DNA from: Bacillus sp. SM2101
GTDB taxonomy: Bacteria > Bacillota > Bacilli > Bacillales > SM2101
NCBI RefSeq assembly: GCF_018588585.1
Contig: NZ_JAEUFG010000001.1
Location: forward strand, 248,001-312,000
Direction: 5' to 3'
Length of the DNA: 64,000 nt
Positions 26,797-35,219 of the stretch are shown piece by piece. Each line of letters opens with the position of its first letter. The first letter of the stretch is position 1. Both the position numbers and the translations under genes were made by a program. The notes under the pieces are model-generated. The model had not been told where the DNA came from and ran no database searches. It saw nothing but the letters and a program-made list of their open reading frames with translations.

Positions 26797-27223
26797 AAAA
26801 CCTTCCCTTTCCAAGCAAAAAAACAACTTTATATTTCTTATTACGATGATTTACAATTAATGTGCCTGCTTTCCTTATAGCACCATTATTACGAAAAGAT
26901 ATACTTAACCCTAATGTTCCTTTTTCAATGATTAAACTTTTGTCAAATGAGCGTTGCATGATAGGAGAGCTCATACCATTAGAAAGAACATAATATGTTG
27001 AATGCTGATTTGAGAAAAGAAGTGTTATGCTTTTGTCATTGCTCAATGCATAAATTTGAGCGTAAAAAATATCATTTTCTAATTGGGCAAAAAAATGTGT
27101 CATCTTTCTTTTTTCAATAACAGGATTAATTTGTAGAACTGAAACGGAAGCCATAATAGAGACAATAGCTAATACAATTATTACTTCTATTAATGTATAA
27201 CCCCGCTCATTGTCATTCTTCAG
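26780..27223 (-). CDS. comGD: ComGD-like competence pseudopilin, probable CTG start
   Basis: The first ATG in frame (27152-27154) lies inside the membrane helix and would destroy the prepilin signal. Upstream in the same frame are NDNERGYTLIEVIIVLAIVS, a perfect type IV prepilin N-terminus, and a TGA stop five codons before it. The only plausible initiator between them is CTG at 27221-27223, with AAGGTG six bases upstream inside the end of comGC. The resulting 147-residue protein matches the family. The gene is secure; the CTG start is inferred. Confidence 0.88.
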   Translation of the reverse strand: MKNDNERGYTLIEVIIVLAIVSIMASVSVLQINPVIEKRKMTHFFAQLENDIFYAQIYALSNDKSITLLFSNQHSTYYVLSNGMSSPIMQRSFDKSLIIEKGTLGLSISFRNNGAIRKAGTLIVNHRNKKYKVVFLLGKGRFYVQEL

Positions 27224-27521
27224 TCACATCACCTTCCTTCACACTACCATCGATACCCACTTCTATAACATTTCCACCTGGGCACGTATTTGTCGTAATA
27301 TATCCTTCTTCTAAAAGTTCAGTTATTGTCGGAATCGTTTCATGTTCAATCTCATAAGCTTTCACCTGAGCTTGTACCATATTCATTAATGCATCACACC
27401 CTTTTTCGTTTATCACTTTACTATGTTTAGTAATATTAGGTATTGTTATAATTAATAGCACTGAAATTACCATAAGGACAATTAACATCTCGATTAACGT
27501 AAAACCTCTTTCATCCATCAT
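27213..27521 (-). CDS. comGC: Major competence pseudopilin ComGC
   Basis: Main subunit of the transformation pseudopilus. Leader MMDERG is followed by FTLIEMLIVLMVISVLLIIT (prepilin cleavage after Gly). Two cysteines (EKGCDAL and TNTCPGG) correspond to the intramolecular disulfide known in B. subtilis ComGC. I start at the first ATG of an ATGATG pair behind GGAG; the longer frame adds seven residues. It overlaps the comGD start by 11 bases. Confidence 0.94.
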   Translation of the reverse strand: MMDERGFTLIEMLIVLMVISVLLIITIPNITKHSKVINEKGCDALMNMVQAQVKAYEIEHETIPTITELLEEGYITTNTCPGGNVIEVGIDGSVKEGDVTEE

Positions 27522-27543
27522 TATCTCCTCTCTTTCACACATA

Positions 27544-28578
27544 CTATAAAGCTTTAACTAGCTGAAACATTGGAATCATGATAGCTAAATAAATGAACAC
27601 AACGATCATACCTACACTTATAAAAAGAGCTGGTTGTAAAACATTTAAAAACGACATCACTTTTTCTTCGATTCTTAGTAATGTATATTGACTATAATGA
27701 TACAATTCATTTGCAAGGTTTCCATTGGATTGTCCGTGAGAAATAACTAAGGCTAATTCTTTCTCAAAATAGGGTCTGGATTTAATAATTGCCTCTAAGC
27801 ATTCCCCTGAAGTTAGCTGCTGACGAATACGAGCTGCTTCTATCTGAAAAAATGCTAAATGATACTGCTGCTCAAAAATTAACAGTGCTTCATTAATGGA
27901 TAGGCCACCACTAAGTAAAGTACTTAATTGAAAAGAAAAATATTGGGAGTTTATTTGTGCTACTGATGAATGAAGGAACGGTATCTTACAAATGATATTC
28001 ATTTGTAAAATAGGAGATTGTTTCTTGAAGAAGGTAAAATAAAACGCTAACGATAAGATAAGGCCACACAATCCAGTTAAAAAAATATAAGGTGTAATTG
28101 CGTACACATTATGCAGTATTGTTGAGAAAGTAGTTTTTGTTAATTTCATTGATTGATTTAATTGGTCAAATTGATTCAATAATACTTGTTGCACTGCCAC
28201 AAATAATAACGACACTACGACGATTAGAAACACAGGGTAACGAATAACCTTAATAAACTTTTTATAATATGCGTCTTTTTTGGCTATAATTGAACTGCCT
28301 TCGAGCAATGCTTTTGCTAATTCACCTTGTTGCTCAGAAAAGTATAAATAGCTCAGTAAGTCCCTATGAAAGGATAAATGCTCTAATACCTCGTGAAGTA
28401 AGTAACCTTCTTTCATCTTTCCTATGCAATATTGTAAATCTTCTTGTTGTGATTTTGACAATTGTAAAGTGAGGAACTCAATACCTTGAGATAACGTATA
28501 CCCTTTCTCTAGCAACTCACCTAACCTTCGACAAAATTGGGCTTGTTGTTTCAAATTCCATTTATTTTTCGATTTCAT
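27544..28578 (-). CDS. comGB: Competence pseudopilus membrane protein ComGB
   Basis: GspF/PilC-type polytopic inner-membrane platform for pseudopilus assembly. The 344-residue product has membrane segments near 105-130, 155-180 and 315-340 and duplicated GspF domains (KQQAQFCRRLGELLEKGYTL; FSFQLSTLLSGGLSINEAL). Start at ATG 28576-28578, overlapping comGA by 17 bases; a longer frame to 28623 is less likely. Confidence 0.92.
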   Translation of the reverse strand: MKSKNKWNLKQQAQFCRRLGELLEKGYTLSQGIEFLTLQLSKSQQEDLQYCIGKMKEGYLLHEVLEHLSFHRDLLSYLYFSEQQGELAKALLEGSSIIAKKDAYYKKFIKVIRYPVFLIVVVSLLFVAVQQVLLNQFDQLNQSMKLTKTTFSTILHNVYAITPYIFLTGLCGLILSLAFYFTFFKKQSPILQMNIICKIPFLHSSVAQINSQYFSFQLSTLLSGGLSINEALLIFEQQYHLAFFQIEAARIRQQLTSGECLEAIIKSRPYFEKELALVISHGQSNGNLANELYHYSQYTLLRIEEKVMSFLNVLQPALFISVGMIVVFIYLAIMIPMFQLVKAL

Positions 28579-29635
28579 CTTTGTATACCCATTTATCGAA
28601 TTCTTTAGTAGAGATAAATCCAAGAGCTATTGCTTTACTAATGATATCTTTCATTTTTTTATAACTATAGTCTACTGAATCTCCCTTAGCTTCATCAATC
28701 ATTTTTGTTAATACTTTCCCGTACACAAACTCACTAATACTCGTTCTCCTATATGTGCGTAACGTTTTACAATATCTCGAACACTCCCCAGTACAAAATG
28801 GACATTTAATGTTCACTAACCTTTGAGCGGTAATTGCAATTAGAGTTTGAGATATGTCTTGTAATGGAACACCGAATTCTAACAGCCTATAAATGGCGCC
28901 TTTCGCTTCTCTTGTATGCATAGTGGTTAACACTAGATGTCCTGTAAGTGATGCTCGGACAGCAATTTTGGCAGTTTCTGCGTCTCGAATCTCTCCAACC
29001 ATAATTACATCAGGATCATGTCGTAGTATCGCCTTTAGACCATTTGAGTATGTGATACCTGCCTTTTCATTCACCTGTACTTGGATGACTTTATCACTCC
29101 TTTTTTCAATTGGATCTTCAAGCGTAATAATGTTCCGATTTATTAGGTGTTGGGATGAATGAAGTAAAGAATATAATGTGGTTGTTTTCCCCGATCCAGT
29201 TGGACCTGTAAAAATGATTAACCCATGAGCATGCTTTAGTAAAGAAATTAGTTTTTTTGTCGTATTAGGGAAAAGGGTTAAAAAGTTGAGTGGATAAAAT
29301 GAATCTGAAGGTAATAATCGAATAACGAGGCTTTCATTATTAATCGTAGGTAAGGTTGATAGCCGAAGTTGAAGGCTTTTGCTATTAATAATCATTGATA
29401 ATGCACCATTTTGCGGCCTTCGTCTTTCACCAATGTCCATTCCTGCAAGAAATTTATAATGTGCTATTAATCGTTCACAAGTTGATTTACTTATCATTTC
29501 CTTTGCTGTTAGTTCGTTGTCTAGCCGAAATTGAATTAGAGCATCTTTCTTTCGAGGCATAAAGTGAATATCAGATACTCCCAAGTGTTGGGCTTCAGTT
29601 AATAAGCGATCACCAATTCGTTCAATCGCTGGCAA
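28562..29635 (-). CDS. comGA: Competence traffic ATPase ComGA
   Basis: GspE/PilT-family ATPase that powers pseudopilus assembly and DNA binding. 357 residues with Walker A FTGPTGSGKTTTLY (about 142-155), Asp box LEDPIE, Walker B region RHDPDVIMVGEIRDAETA and a zinc-type Cys set (KCPFCTGECSRYC). It starts at TTG 29633-29635 with GGAGG nine bases upstream. It is the first of seven overlapping genes. I could not identify a convincing ComK box upstream. Confidence 0.96.
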   Translation of the reverse strand: MPAIERIGDRLLTEAQHLGVSDIHFMPRKKDALIQFRLDNELTAKEMISKSTCERLIAHYKFLAGMDIGERRRPQNGALSMIINSKSLQLRLSTLPTINNESLVIRLLPSDSFYPLNFLTLFPNTTKKLISLLKHAHGLIIFTGPTGSGKTTTLYSLLHSSQHLINRNIITLEDPIEKRSDKVIQVQVNEKAGITYSNGLKAILRHDPDVIMVGEIRDAETAKIAVRASLTGHLVLTTMHTREAKGAIYRLLEFGVPLQDISQTLIAITAQRLVNIKCPFCTGECSRYCKTLRTYRRTSISEFVYGKVLTKMIDEAKGDSVDYSYKKMKDIISKAIALGFISTKEFDKWVYKDEIEK

Positions 29636-29992
29636 ATGTATCGACCTCCTTTTTATATTGGTTCATAAACATATTTCTACATAAATCTCCATTTCCCTTC
29701 TTTTTTTCCTTATAAAATTAAGATGTAAATTTAACTATCGGATGCTCCACCTTAGCTTATTATGTAAGCATCAACAAGAGAAGAGCTTCACCTTTAGAAG
29801 TTGAACGATAAATAGCTATCTTGTTCACTCCACAATCAACGTAAATAAATAAGCTTGATTTGTCAATAATAAAAATAATCAACAAATTGTGAACAATTTA
29901 GAACAACTAATGTTTACCACGTAAATAACATTTAAATGTATATACGCCTGTATTATAATGGAATTAAGATTCCATTGTTAGGAGTGAATTGT
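29636..29992. other. Intergenic region between comGA and the SufR-like gene
   Basis: 357 bp between divergent genes, AT-rich. A TATAAT at about 29954 is a likely -10 for the plus-strand gene. No terminator, MITE end or clear ComK box was seen. Confidence 0.5.
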
Positions 29993-30694
29993 ATGGAACA
30001 AACTTTAAAAATTACGAATGTATTATCTGATCCTACTCGTTATTACATCTATCAATATATAACTAAAAGACATAGCGAGGTAACAGTTCAAGAAATTGCT
30101 GATGAGTTTAAAATTCATCCGAATGTCGCACGTCTCCACTTGTCTAAGTTAGAAGATGTTAACATGCTTGTTTCAGAGGCAAAGAAGACGGGAAAAGGTG
30201 GTAGACCAAGCCGTTTATATCGTTTATCTGATGATGTGGTACAACTTTTTTTCCCATTTCGCGATTATCAATTATTAGCAAAAGTAGCCATACAATCAAT
30301 GATGAAACTAGGTGAGGCTGGAAAAGAAGCATTATTTGATACAGGGAAAGCATTCGGTCAAGAAATAATCGATTCACAGCTTCACCCAAATGACACACAA
30401 ACTACAGCACTGTCATTCGAACATAAGTTGAAAATACTAAAAGATTCTGCTACTACTTTAGGTTTTCACCCTGAATTTGAGCATAATGAAGATAAAACGA
30501 TCATCTTTTTCCAAATCTTCAATTGTCCATTTAAAGAACTAGCTGATAAACATACTGACGCTATTTGTGGCATGCATTATGCTTTTTTACATGGAATGTT
30601 CGAAGTATTATTCAATAATGTAAAACTAATCGAAAAAGATAATATTATTCACGGCTGTGACTCTTGTTCATATCAAGTCAAAGTCACAAACTAG
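29993..30694 (+). CDS. SufR-like winged-helix regulator with four cysteines
   Basis: 233 residues. The N-terminal winged helix (about 5-80; TVQEIADEFKIHPNVARLHL and GKGGRPSRLYRLS) is of the ArsR/DeoR kind used by SufR. The C-terminal part has C178 (FNCPF), C192 (ICGMH) and C222-x2-C225 (HGCDSCSY), the arrangement that binds an iron-sulfur cluster in SufR-type repressors. Cluster binding and targets here are inference. Start at ATG 29993, with GGAG eight bases upstream; a TATAAT lies about 40 bp before it. The next gene, yqgY, follows on the same strand after 85 bp. Confidence 0.82.
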   Translation: MEQTLKITNVLSDPTRYYIYQYITKRHSEVTVQEIADEFKIHPNVARLHLSKLEDVNMLVSEAKKTGKGGRPSRLYRLSDDVVQLFFPFRDYQLLAKVAIQSMMKLGEAGKEALFDTGKAFGQEIIDSQLHPNDTQTTALSFEHKLKILKDSATTLGFHPEFEHNEDKTIIFFQIFNCPFKELADKHTDAICGMHYAFLHGMFEVLFNNVKLIEKDNIIHGCDSCSYQVKVTN

Positions 30695-30779
30695 TATCAA
30701 TCTTATGTTTACAATCGCCTGAATTGTACATTATAATATGTAAGTGGAATATAAGGGGATAAAGGAGGGACTTATACAT

Positions 30780-31022
30780 ATGGATCGTATGTTTCGTGTA
30801 TTAGGGTTTTGGACAGGTATATTTGCTGTTATGTTTTATATTGGTCACATGGATGAAGTAGCATTGCTTTTCTTCGCTCAAACGGCCTTCTTTATTATTT
30901 TAGGTTATTTAAAACTAACTGAGCGCATGTATCTTTATATATTTGGTGCTTACTTAACAATTTTTTTCGCGGGCTTCACATACTATACTACATTCTTTAT
31001 GGTACCTGGCGCAGGACATTAA
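30780..31022 (+). CDS. yqgY: YqgY-like DUF2626 membrane protein
   Basis: 80 residues with three hydrophobic segments (about 5-22, 26-42, 49-75). From memory the pattern MDRMFRVLGFWTGIFAVMFY is the DUF2626 family, called YqgY in B. subtilis; no function is known. Start at ATG 30780 behind AAAGGAGGGA; the longer frame from 30744 has no ribosome-binding site. Followed by a strong terminator. Confidence 0.85.
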   Translation: MDRMFRVLGFWTGIFAVMFYIGHMDEVALLFFAQTAFFIILGYLKLTERMYLYIFGAYLTIFFAGFTYYTTFFMVPGAGH

Positions 31023-31040
31023 GAGATTATAATCAAGAAC

Positions 31041-31073
31041 AAAAAGCGATGGTTTTCCATCGCTTTTTGTTTT
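31041..31073 (+). terminator. Terminator after yqgY
   Basis: AAAAAGCGATGG pairs with CCATCGCTTTTT around a TTTT loop. The symmetrical A and T runs would let it act in both directions, also closing the convergent methyltransferase gene. Confidence 0.9.
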
Positions 31074-31167
31074 GATTATAACGAACTTTTTCATTTAAGA
31101 TTTTAGAATACTTCCACATACTAAAGATACAACCCAGTGTAGAAGTATACCTATAATTTTTAACATT

Positions 31168-32295
31168 TTAACACATATCGTTTTTTTCCCAAGCTATATC
31201 CATGTTTTTTTGCATCATGATGACGTGAAAATATGAACTTATCCCGCCATCTAAAATTAAACTTCTTATCGCACGATTTCTTTTGCTAACTTCAGAAAAA
31301 GGATTCGTATCATTATTGTCTTGTAAATATTGTAATATACCAGCCTCAAGCAGGAATTGATCCTGCCTCAACATAGCGACTTCGGTAAATCCAGCCTTAC
31401 GGTAGTAATATTTAACGGCATCAAGATGAACGTGTGACGTGATGTCCATATTTCCTGGGTTTAATAGAGGATTATTAATGAGCTGATGACGGTGGTATCC
31501 TCTAAGACTTCCTCTCATATGAGCAGGATGTTGCCATTCTTTATGTGTATAGCCATAATCCACAGTATATACAACCGCTTGTTCTAGATTGCTACTAAGC
31601 TGGTGGATAAAACTTTTCATCTGCAACGGAATTTCAAAGCGTTGACCATTAGTTAATTCAATGTTCTGTTCTTCTAAATATTTGATAATTTCTTTATTTG
31701 AAAGCGGTACGAAGTATTCTTCGATTTCGTTGTCATCATTTAGTGTCACCATAACCTCATGTAATTCCTCATTACGTTTTTCAATTACTTCAACTGGAAA
31801 AGCATCGAATAATTCATTCGTAAAAACAATCCCCTGATAAAAAGGGTGATTTTCACAGAACTGTTGAAGATGTTCAAACTGAATCACTTTATCTTGTTCA
31901 TTTATGAGCAGCTGCCTTTGCAGCTCACGATGATATGGACTAGTTTCAATCAATATATATGTAAGTTGCTCATACGTCTGGGGAGATCTTTCTTTCCATT
32001 CTTCTAGTACCAATTTTGCAAATCGACCACTGCCTCCACCAATTTCAACAATTGTTGGGGACACTTTTTGCTGTTCTACTAAATCAATAAATATATTAGT
32101 AAACAAGACAGCAAAAACATTCGAAATATTACTACTCGTAATAAAATCACCTTTCTTACCGATCTTAGTTTGTTCTCGCATATAATAGCCATAATTAGGA
32201 TGATACAATGCTAATTCCATAAATTGTGCAAAAGAAATCATCTTGTTTGGACTTGAACTAATCGCATCTTTAATAATAGTGTTCATATTCACCAT
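31168..32295 (-). CDS. SAM-dependent methyltransferase, MidA/NDUFAF7-like (DUF185)
   Basis: 375-residue class I methyltransferase. The SAM-binding motif VEIGGGSGRFAKLVL is at about 83-97. ISFAQFMELALYHPNYGYYM (about 20-39) is the typical N-terminus of the MidA/NDUFAF7 family, members of which methylate protein arginine in mitochondria; the bacterial substrate is not known. It begins five bases after the yqgX stop. Either ATG 32293-32295 or 32284-32286 could start; neither has a strong ribosome-binding site. Confidence 0.87.
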   Translation of the reverse strand: MVNMNTIIKDAISSSPNKMISFAQFMELALYHPNYGYYMREQTKIGKKGDFITSSNISNVFAVLFTNIFIDLVEQQKVSPTIVEIGGGSGRFAKLVLEEWKERSPQTYEQLTYILIETSPYHRELQRQLLINEQDKVIQFEHLQQFCENHPFYQGIVFTNELFDAFPVEVIEKRNEELHEVMVTLNDDNEIEEYFVPLSNKEIIKYLEEQNIELTNGQRFEIPLQMKSFIHQLSSNLEQAVVYTVDYGYTHKEWQHPAHMRGSLRGYHRHQLINNPLLNPGNMDITSHVHLDAVKYYYRKAGFTEVAMLRQDQFLLEAGILQYLQDNNDTNPFSEVSKRNRAIRSLILDGGISSYFHVIMMQKNMDIAWEKNDMC

Positions 32296-32299
32296 AGTA

Positions 32300-32938
32300 T
32301 TAAAACCCGTTTAAAAAAGGATTGCTACTCATTTCAATTTCTATTGTCGTTTCAGGTCCATGACCAGGTAGCACTATCGTATCTTCAGGAAGAGATAATA
32401 ATTTTGCATGAATGCTATCCAGTAATTGCTGATGGTCTCCACCAGGTAAATCAGTACGCCCTATACTACCCGCAAAGAGTGTATCACCAGAAAAAACCGT
32501 CTTAATACTTTCACAATAAAATGATAAACTTCCAGGCGAATGCCCTGGTGTTTCAAAAACAGTAAAATGAAATGATCCGATCGTTAGTTGTTGTTCCTTG
32601 TCAATGATTACGTCAGCAGGTCTATCACAAACAACAGCGCCTAATGAAAAAAATGCTGAACCATTCAATGAAGCATTTGTAAGCCAATCTTGTTCAGCTT
32701 TATGGATATAAACAGGGACACCCCACTTTTTTCTTACATCTTCAACAGCACCTATATGATCAAAATGTGCATGGGTAAGAACAATTGCTAAAGGCTGCAG
32801 AGATTTTCTTGTTAATAATTCATTAAAGGAATCTCCTTCACTTCCTGGATCAAAGATAATACACTCATTTTGTTCATTTCTAAGGATGTAAGCATTTGTT
32901 TGTAAGGGACCTAGCGGAATTTGCTCCCAATTCATCAT
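32300..32938 (-). CDS. yqgX: MBL-fold metallo-hydrolase, glyoxalase II-like
   Basis: 212-residue metallo-beta-lactamase fold protein. The metal motif THAHFDH gives H56, H58, D60 and H61; further ligands are in ETPGHSPGS and FSGDTLFAGSIGRTD. Such proteins hydrolyse thioesters or bind nucleotides, and the exact substrate is unknown. Start at ATG 32936-32938 (MMNWEQIPLG) with GGAGG eight bases upstream, giving the B. subtilis YqgX length. Translationally adjacent to the methyltransferase gene. Confidence 0.92.
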   Translation of the reverse strand: MMNWEQIPLGPLQTNAYILRNEQNECIIFDPGSEGDSFNELLTRKSLQPLAIVLTHAHFDHIGAVEDVRKKWGVPVYIHKAEQDWLTNASLNGSAFFSLGAVVCDRPADVIIDKEQQLTIGSFHFTVFETPGHSPGSLSFYCESIKTVFSGDTLFAGSIGRTDLPGGDHQQLLDSIHAKLLSLPEDTIVLPGHGPETTIEIEMSSNPFLNGF

Positions 32939-33036
32939 TTTGTATTCCTCCATTGCAGTCATTCTAATCTTATTTTACACTAATTAAAGATGCTCAGAAA
33001 GATCGAAATAAGGTTGACTTTTAAGGAGTGTAGAAA

Positions 33037-33519
33037 TTGATCACATATTATGGAGTAGAAATGCCGGAAGAAGTAGATGACTCTACTCATTTATTAGAAA
33101 TAACAGCAAGAATAAGTAACATTACCACTTTTGATTTTGATCAACAGCTGTTACTTTTTTCTGATTCAGAAGATGCTATATTAGCAAAAGAATATTTATT
33201 AACATATGATTATGATATAGAAGAGTACTTTTTATATCATGCAGAAAAAATAATACCAACTACTATTTTTACTGATTATGGATTTATATCTGAAAAAGGT
33301 AAATACTATATATACAATGATATGGTTTCACCCTTCACAGTGAAAAGTGGTAAACCACAACAAATTGAAATGGCATTAATAGAAATAAATGAGTTTGTGG
33401 TTGCAATCGAGGATGGCCAGAAGATCATATATTTTGTTGATAAACAACACATCGAGTTAATATGTGGTATCGCTAAAGCTTATGACATAGAAGTGTCATT
33501 TTTTCATCTCGACAAATAA
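33037..33519 (+). CDS. Unrecognised 160-residue acidic protein
   Basis: Starts at TTG 33037 behind AAGGAG with eight-base spacing. The product is acidic and aromatic (many Asp, Glu, Tyr, Phe), with no membrane segment, signal or Cys cluster. The repeated pattern of short hydrophobic strands (QQLLLFSD, KYYIYNDMV, EFVVAIEDGQKIIYFV) suggests a beta-rich fold. It lies in the same direction as yqgW, 78 bp upstream of it. I do not recognise the family. The intact frame and ribosome-binding site support a real gene. Confidence 0.7.
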   Translation: MITYYGVEMPEEVDDSTHLLEITARISNITTFDFDQQLLLFSDSEDAILAKEYLLTYDYDIEEYFLYHAEKIIPTTIFTDYGFISEKGKYYIYNDMVSPFTVKSGKPQQIEMALIEINEFVVAIEDGQKIIYFVDKQHIELICGIAKAYDIEVSFFHLDK

Positions 33520-33597
33520 GATGAAAACGATTAAAATATAATAGGAATGTTTTGAGCCTTTACATATAAGCTAATAAGATCTAAAGGAGGCACAAAG

Positions 33598-33783
33598 ATG
33601 GTACAGATGGGACTTGTCTTCATATTTGGGTTAGTTACAATTTTGGCAGCAATTGGAGTTGTTAGCTCACTTAAAAACAAAAATTTCCTAGGATTCTTTT
33701 TTGCTTTTGGAACAGTCGCTGTATTTGGTTTCTTTACTGTGATGACTGTTATTAATCATGGCTACCCTGCAGTTGCCCACTAA
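33598..33783 (+). CDS. yqgW: YqgW-like DUF2759 membrane protein
   Basis: 61 residues with two membrane helices (about 5-24 and 30-52; FIFGLVTILAAIGVVSSL). Short conserved Bacillus protein of unknown function; I recall it as DUF2759/YqgW. AAAGGAGG lies seven bases before the ATG, and a strong terminator follows. Confidence 0.8.
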   Translation: MVQMGLVFIFGLVTILAAIGVVSSLKNKNFLGFFFAFGTVAVFGFFTVMTVINHGYPAVAH

Positions 33784-33803
33784 AAAGAGCTAACAAAATA
33801 ATT

Positions 33804-33838
33804 AAACCATCGATCAAGTAAATCGATGGTTTTTTATT
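33804..33838 (+). terminator. Terminator after yqgW
   Basis: AACCATCGAT pairs with ATCGATGGTT around a seven-base loop, followed by TTTTTATTTTT. A MITE-like element starts inside the T-run. Confidence 0.9.
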
Positions 33839-33978
33839 TTTCACGTAAACTTTGTTGCTATAGTCCCTAATTAGAAGATAAAGGTATCGGGCTATAGAAG
33901 AAAATATGACACGAAATCTAGTTGAATACATGTGTATTTTATTATTACGAAAAACAATAATTTATGCCAAAACAGCCT
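33837..33978. mobile_element. MITE-like element next to the yqgW terminator
   Basis: About 142 bp. Left TTTTCACGTAAACTTTGTTG then CTATAG; right ATTACGAAAAACAATAATTT then ATGCCAAAACAGCCT. One of the best-preserved copies. It ends about 30 bp from the yqgU stop. Confidence 0.85.
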
Positions 33979-34010
33979 TTATATAAAAGAAATTACTCGC
34001 AGAAAACTTA

Positions 34011-35144
34011 TTATAGCTGAACAAGTTCATAGATATTTTTGTCATTAAGATTAATAATTTTTTCATTATAGTATCCATACAAACAAAGCTCACCATTTGG
34101 CGACATATTAATCGGTAGATTTGCTATATTTGACAAGATTGATTTTTTTTCACCAGTTAGTACGGAATAGGTAATTAACTCAAAATCATCGTGATAGCTA
34201 TCATAATTACCACTACCGTATGGAGCAAACGTGATAAATTCATCCTTACTTTCAATAAAGTCAAAATAAGGGAAAAACCATTGTGAATAAAGAGCTAACA
34301 GCGGAATTTCCATTTGGGTCATTTTGTTAATAGGACTAACTTGATAAAAGGAATAATAAGCAATGCTGTCACCATCTGTTGTAATTGTCATTAAGAGATT
34401 ATTTGTAGTGGCATACATCGAAACGTCCTCTATCAAATGCCGCCCTTGTTTCGTTTGTAGGTTTTGTTCATATAAAGGTGCCGAGTAAGATGGTTCATCT
34501 TGGTTCCACTTTAAATATGTAACTTCTTCAATTCCAGCCCATTGAATAAATGGTATATCTATTGTATTTTCTTGAACACTCTGTTTAGAAACATTTAACA
34601 AATAAGTTTCAAAGGACCAATCAGCAAAAAAAGTCGTTACATATAATAGCTCAGGATTATAAGGGTTCCATTCATAGTTTAATTCGTAAGAACCTGTAGC
34701 CCACTTGAATACCTCTTTCCCTTCCTTATCAACAATAACAAGCTCTGCCTCATACGTAGTCGGTAAAGTATGTAGCAAGAAATAACTTTGATTATGGTTC
34801 CCTTTTATTGTTGAAATTTCTGAGCTACTCTTATATAGTTGTTCCTTTTTCCCTGAGTAGATATTGTGCTTATACACAGTAGAACCTTCATTCTCGTTAG
34901 TAATATACAATATCGTCGTATCATCGTACCAATCCCCAACCGTTTGAATACTGCGTTCATCAACATCAATTGGTTGAATTGCTGAATTGGGTGTATACAA
35001 CTGGTCTATTTTCCCTTTAGTTAGATCATTTACAAATCTTAATGAAGGTTGTTTATCTATCGTTTTTGTACCATTATTTATAAAACAACCAGTAACCACT
35101 GTTACAACTATGATTAAAGAAAAAACAAACCAAAACCAACGCAT
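34011..35144 (-). CDS. yqgU: YqgU-like lipoprotein
   Basis: 377 residues. The N-terminus is a lipoprotein signal (MRWFWFVFSLIIVVTVVTGC) with Cys as the likely lipidated residue. The rest has repeated Trp- and Tyr-rich beta strands (VGDWYDDTTILYITNENEGS, YNPELLYVTTFFADWS) that suggest a beta-propeller. Start at ATG 35142-35144 behind GAGGTGA. Function unknown; position matches B. subtilis yqgU, next to yqgT. Confidence 0.86.
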   Translation of the reverse strand: MRWFWFVFSLIIVVTVVTGCFINNGTKTIDKQPSLRFVNDLTKGKIDQLYTPNSAIQPIDVDERSIQTVGDWYDDTTILYITNENEGSTVYKHNIYSGKKEQLYKSSSEISTIKGNHNQSYFLLHTLPTTYEAELVIVDKEGKEVFKWATGSYELNYEWNPYNPELLYVTTFFADWSFETYLLNVSKQSVQENTIDIPFIQWAGIEEVTYLKWNQDEPSYSAPLYEQNLQTKQGRHLIEDVSMYATTNNLLMTITTDGDSIAYYSFYQVSPINKMTQMEIPLLALYSQWFFPYFDFIESKDEFITFAPYGSGNYDSYHDDFELITYSVLTGEKKSILSNIANLPINMSPNGELCLYGYYNEKIINLNDKNIYELVQL

Positions 35145-35219
35145 ATTATCGTTCACCTCACCTACTTGTATATACGATTATGATGCGTGAATGGTTTCAT
35201 TTCAAGAAAAACCTAAAAA

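Noticed and set aside
29636-29760. ComK box upstream of comGA
   Set aside because: I searched for AAAA-N5-TTTT pairs and found only A- and T-rich stretches with wrong spacing.
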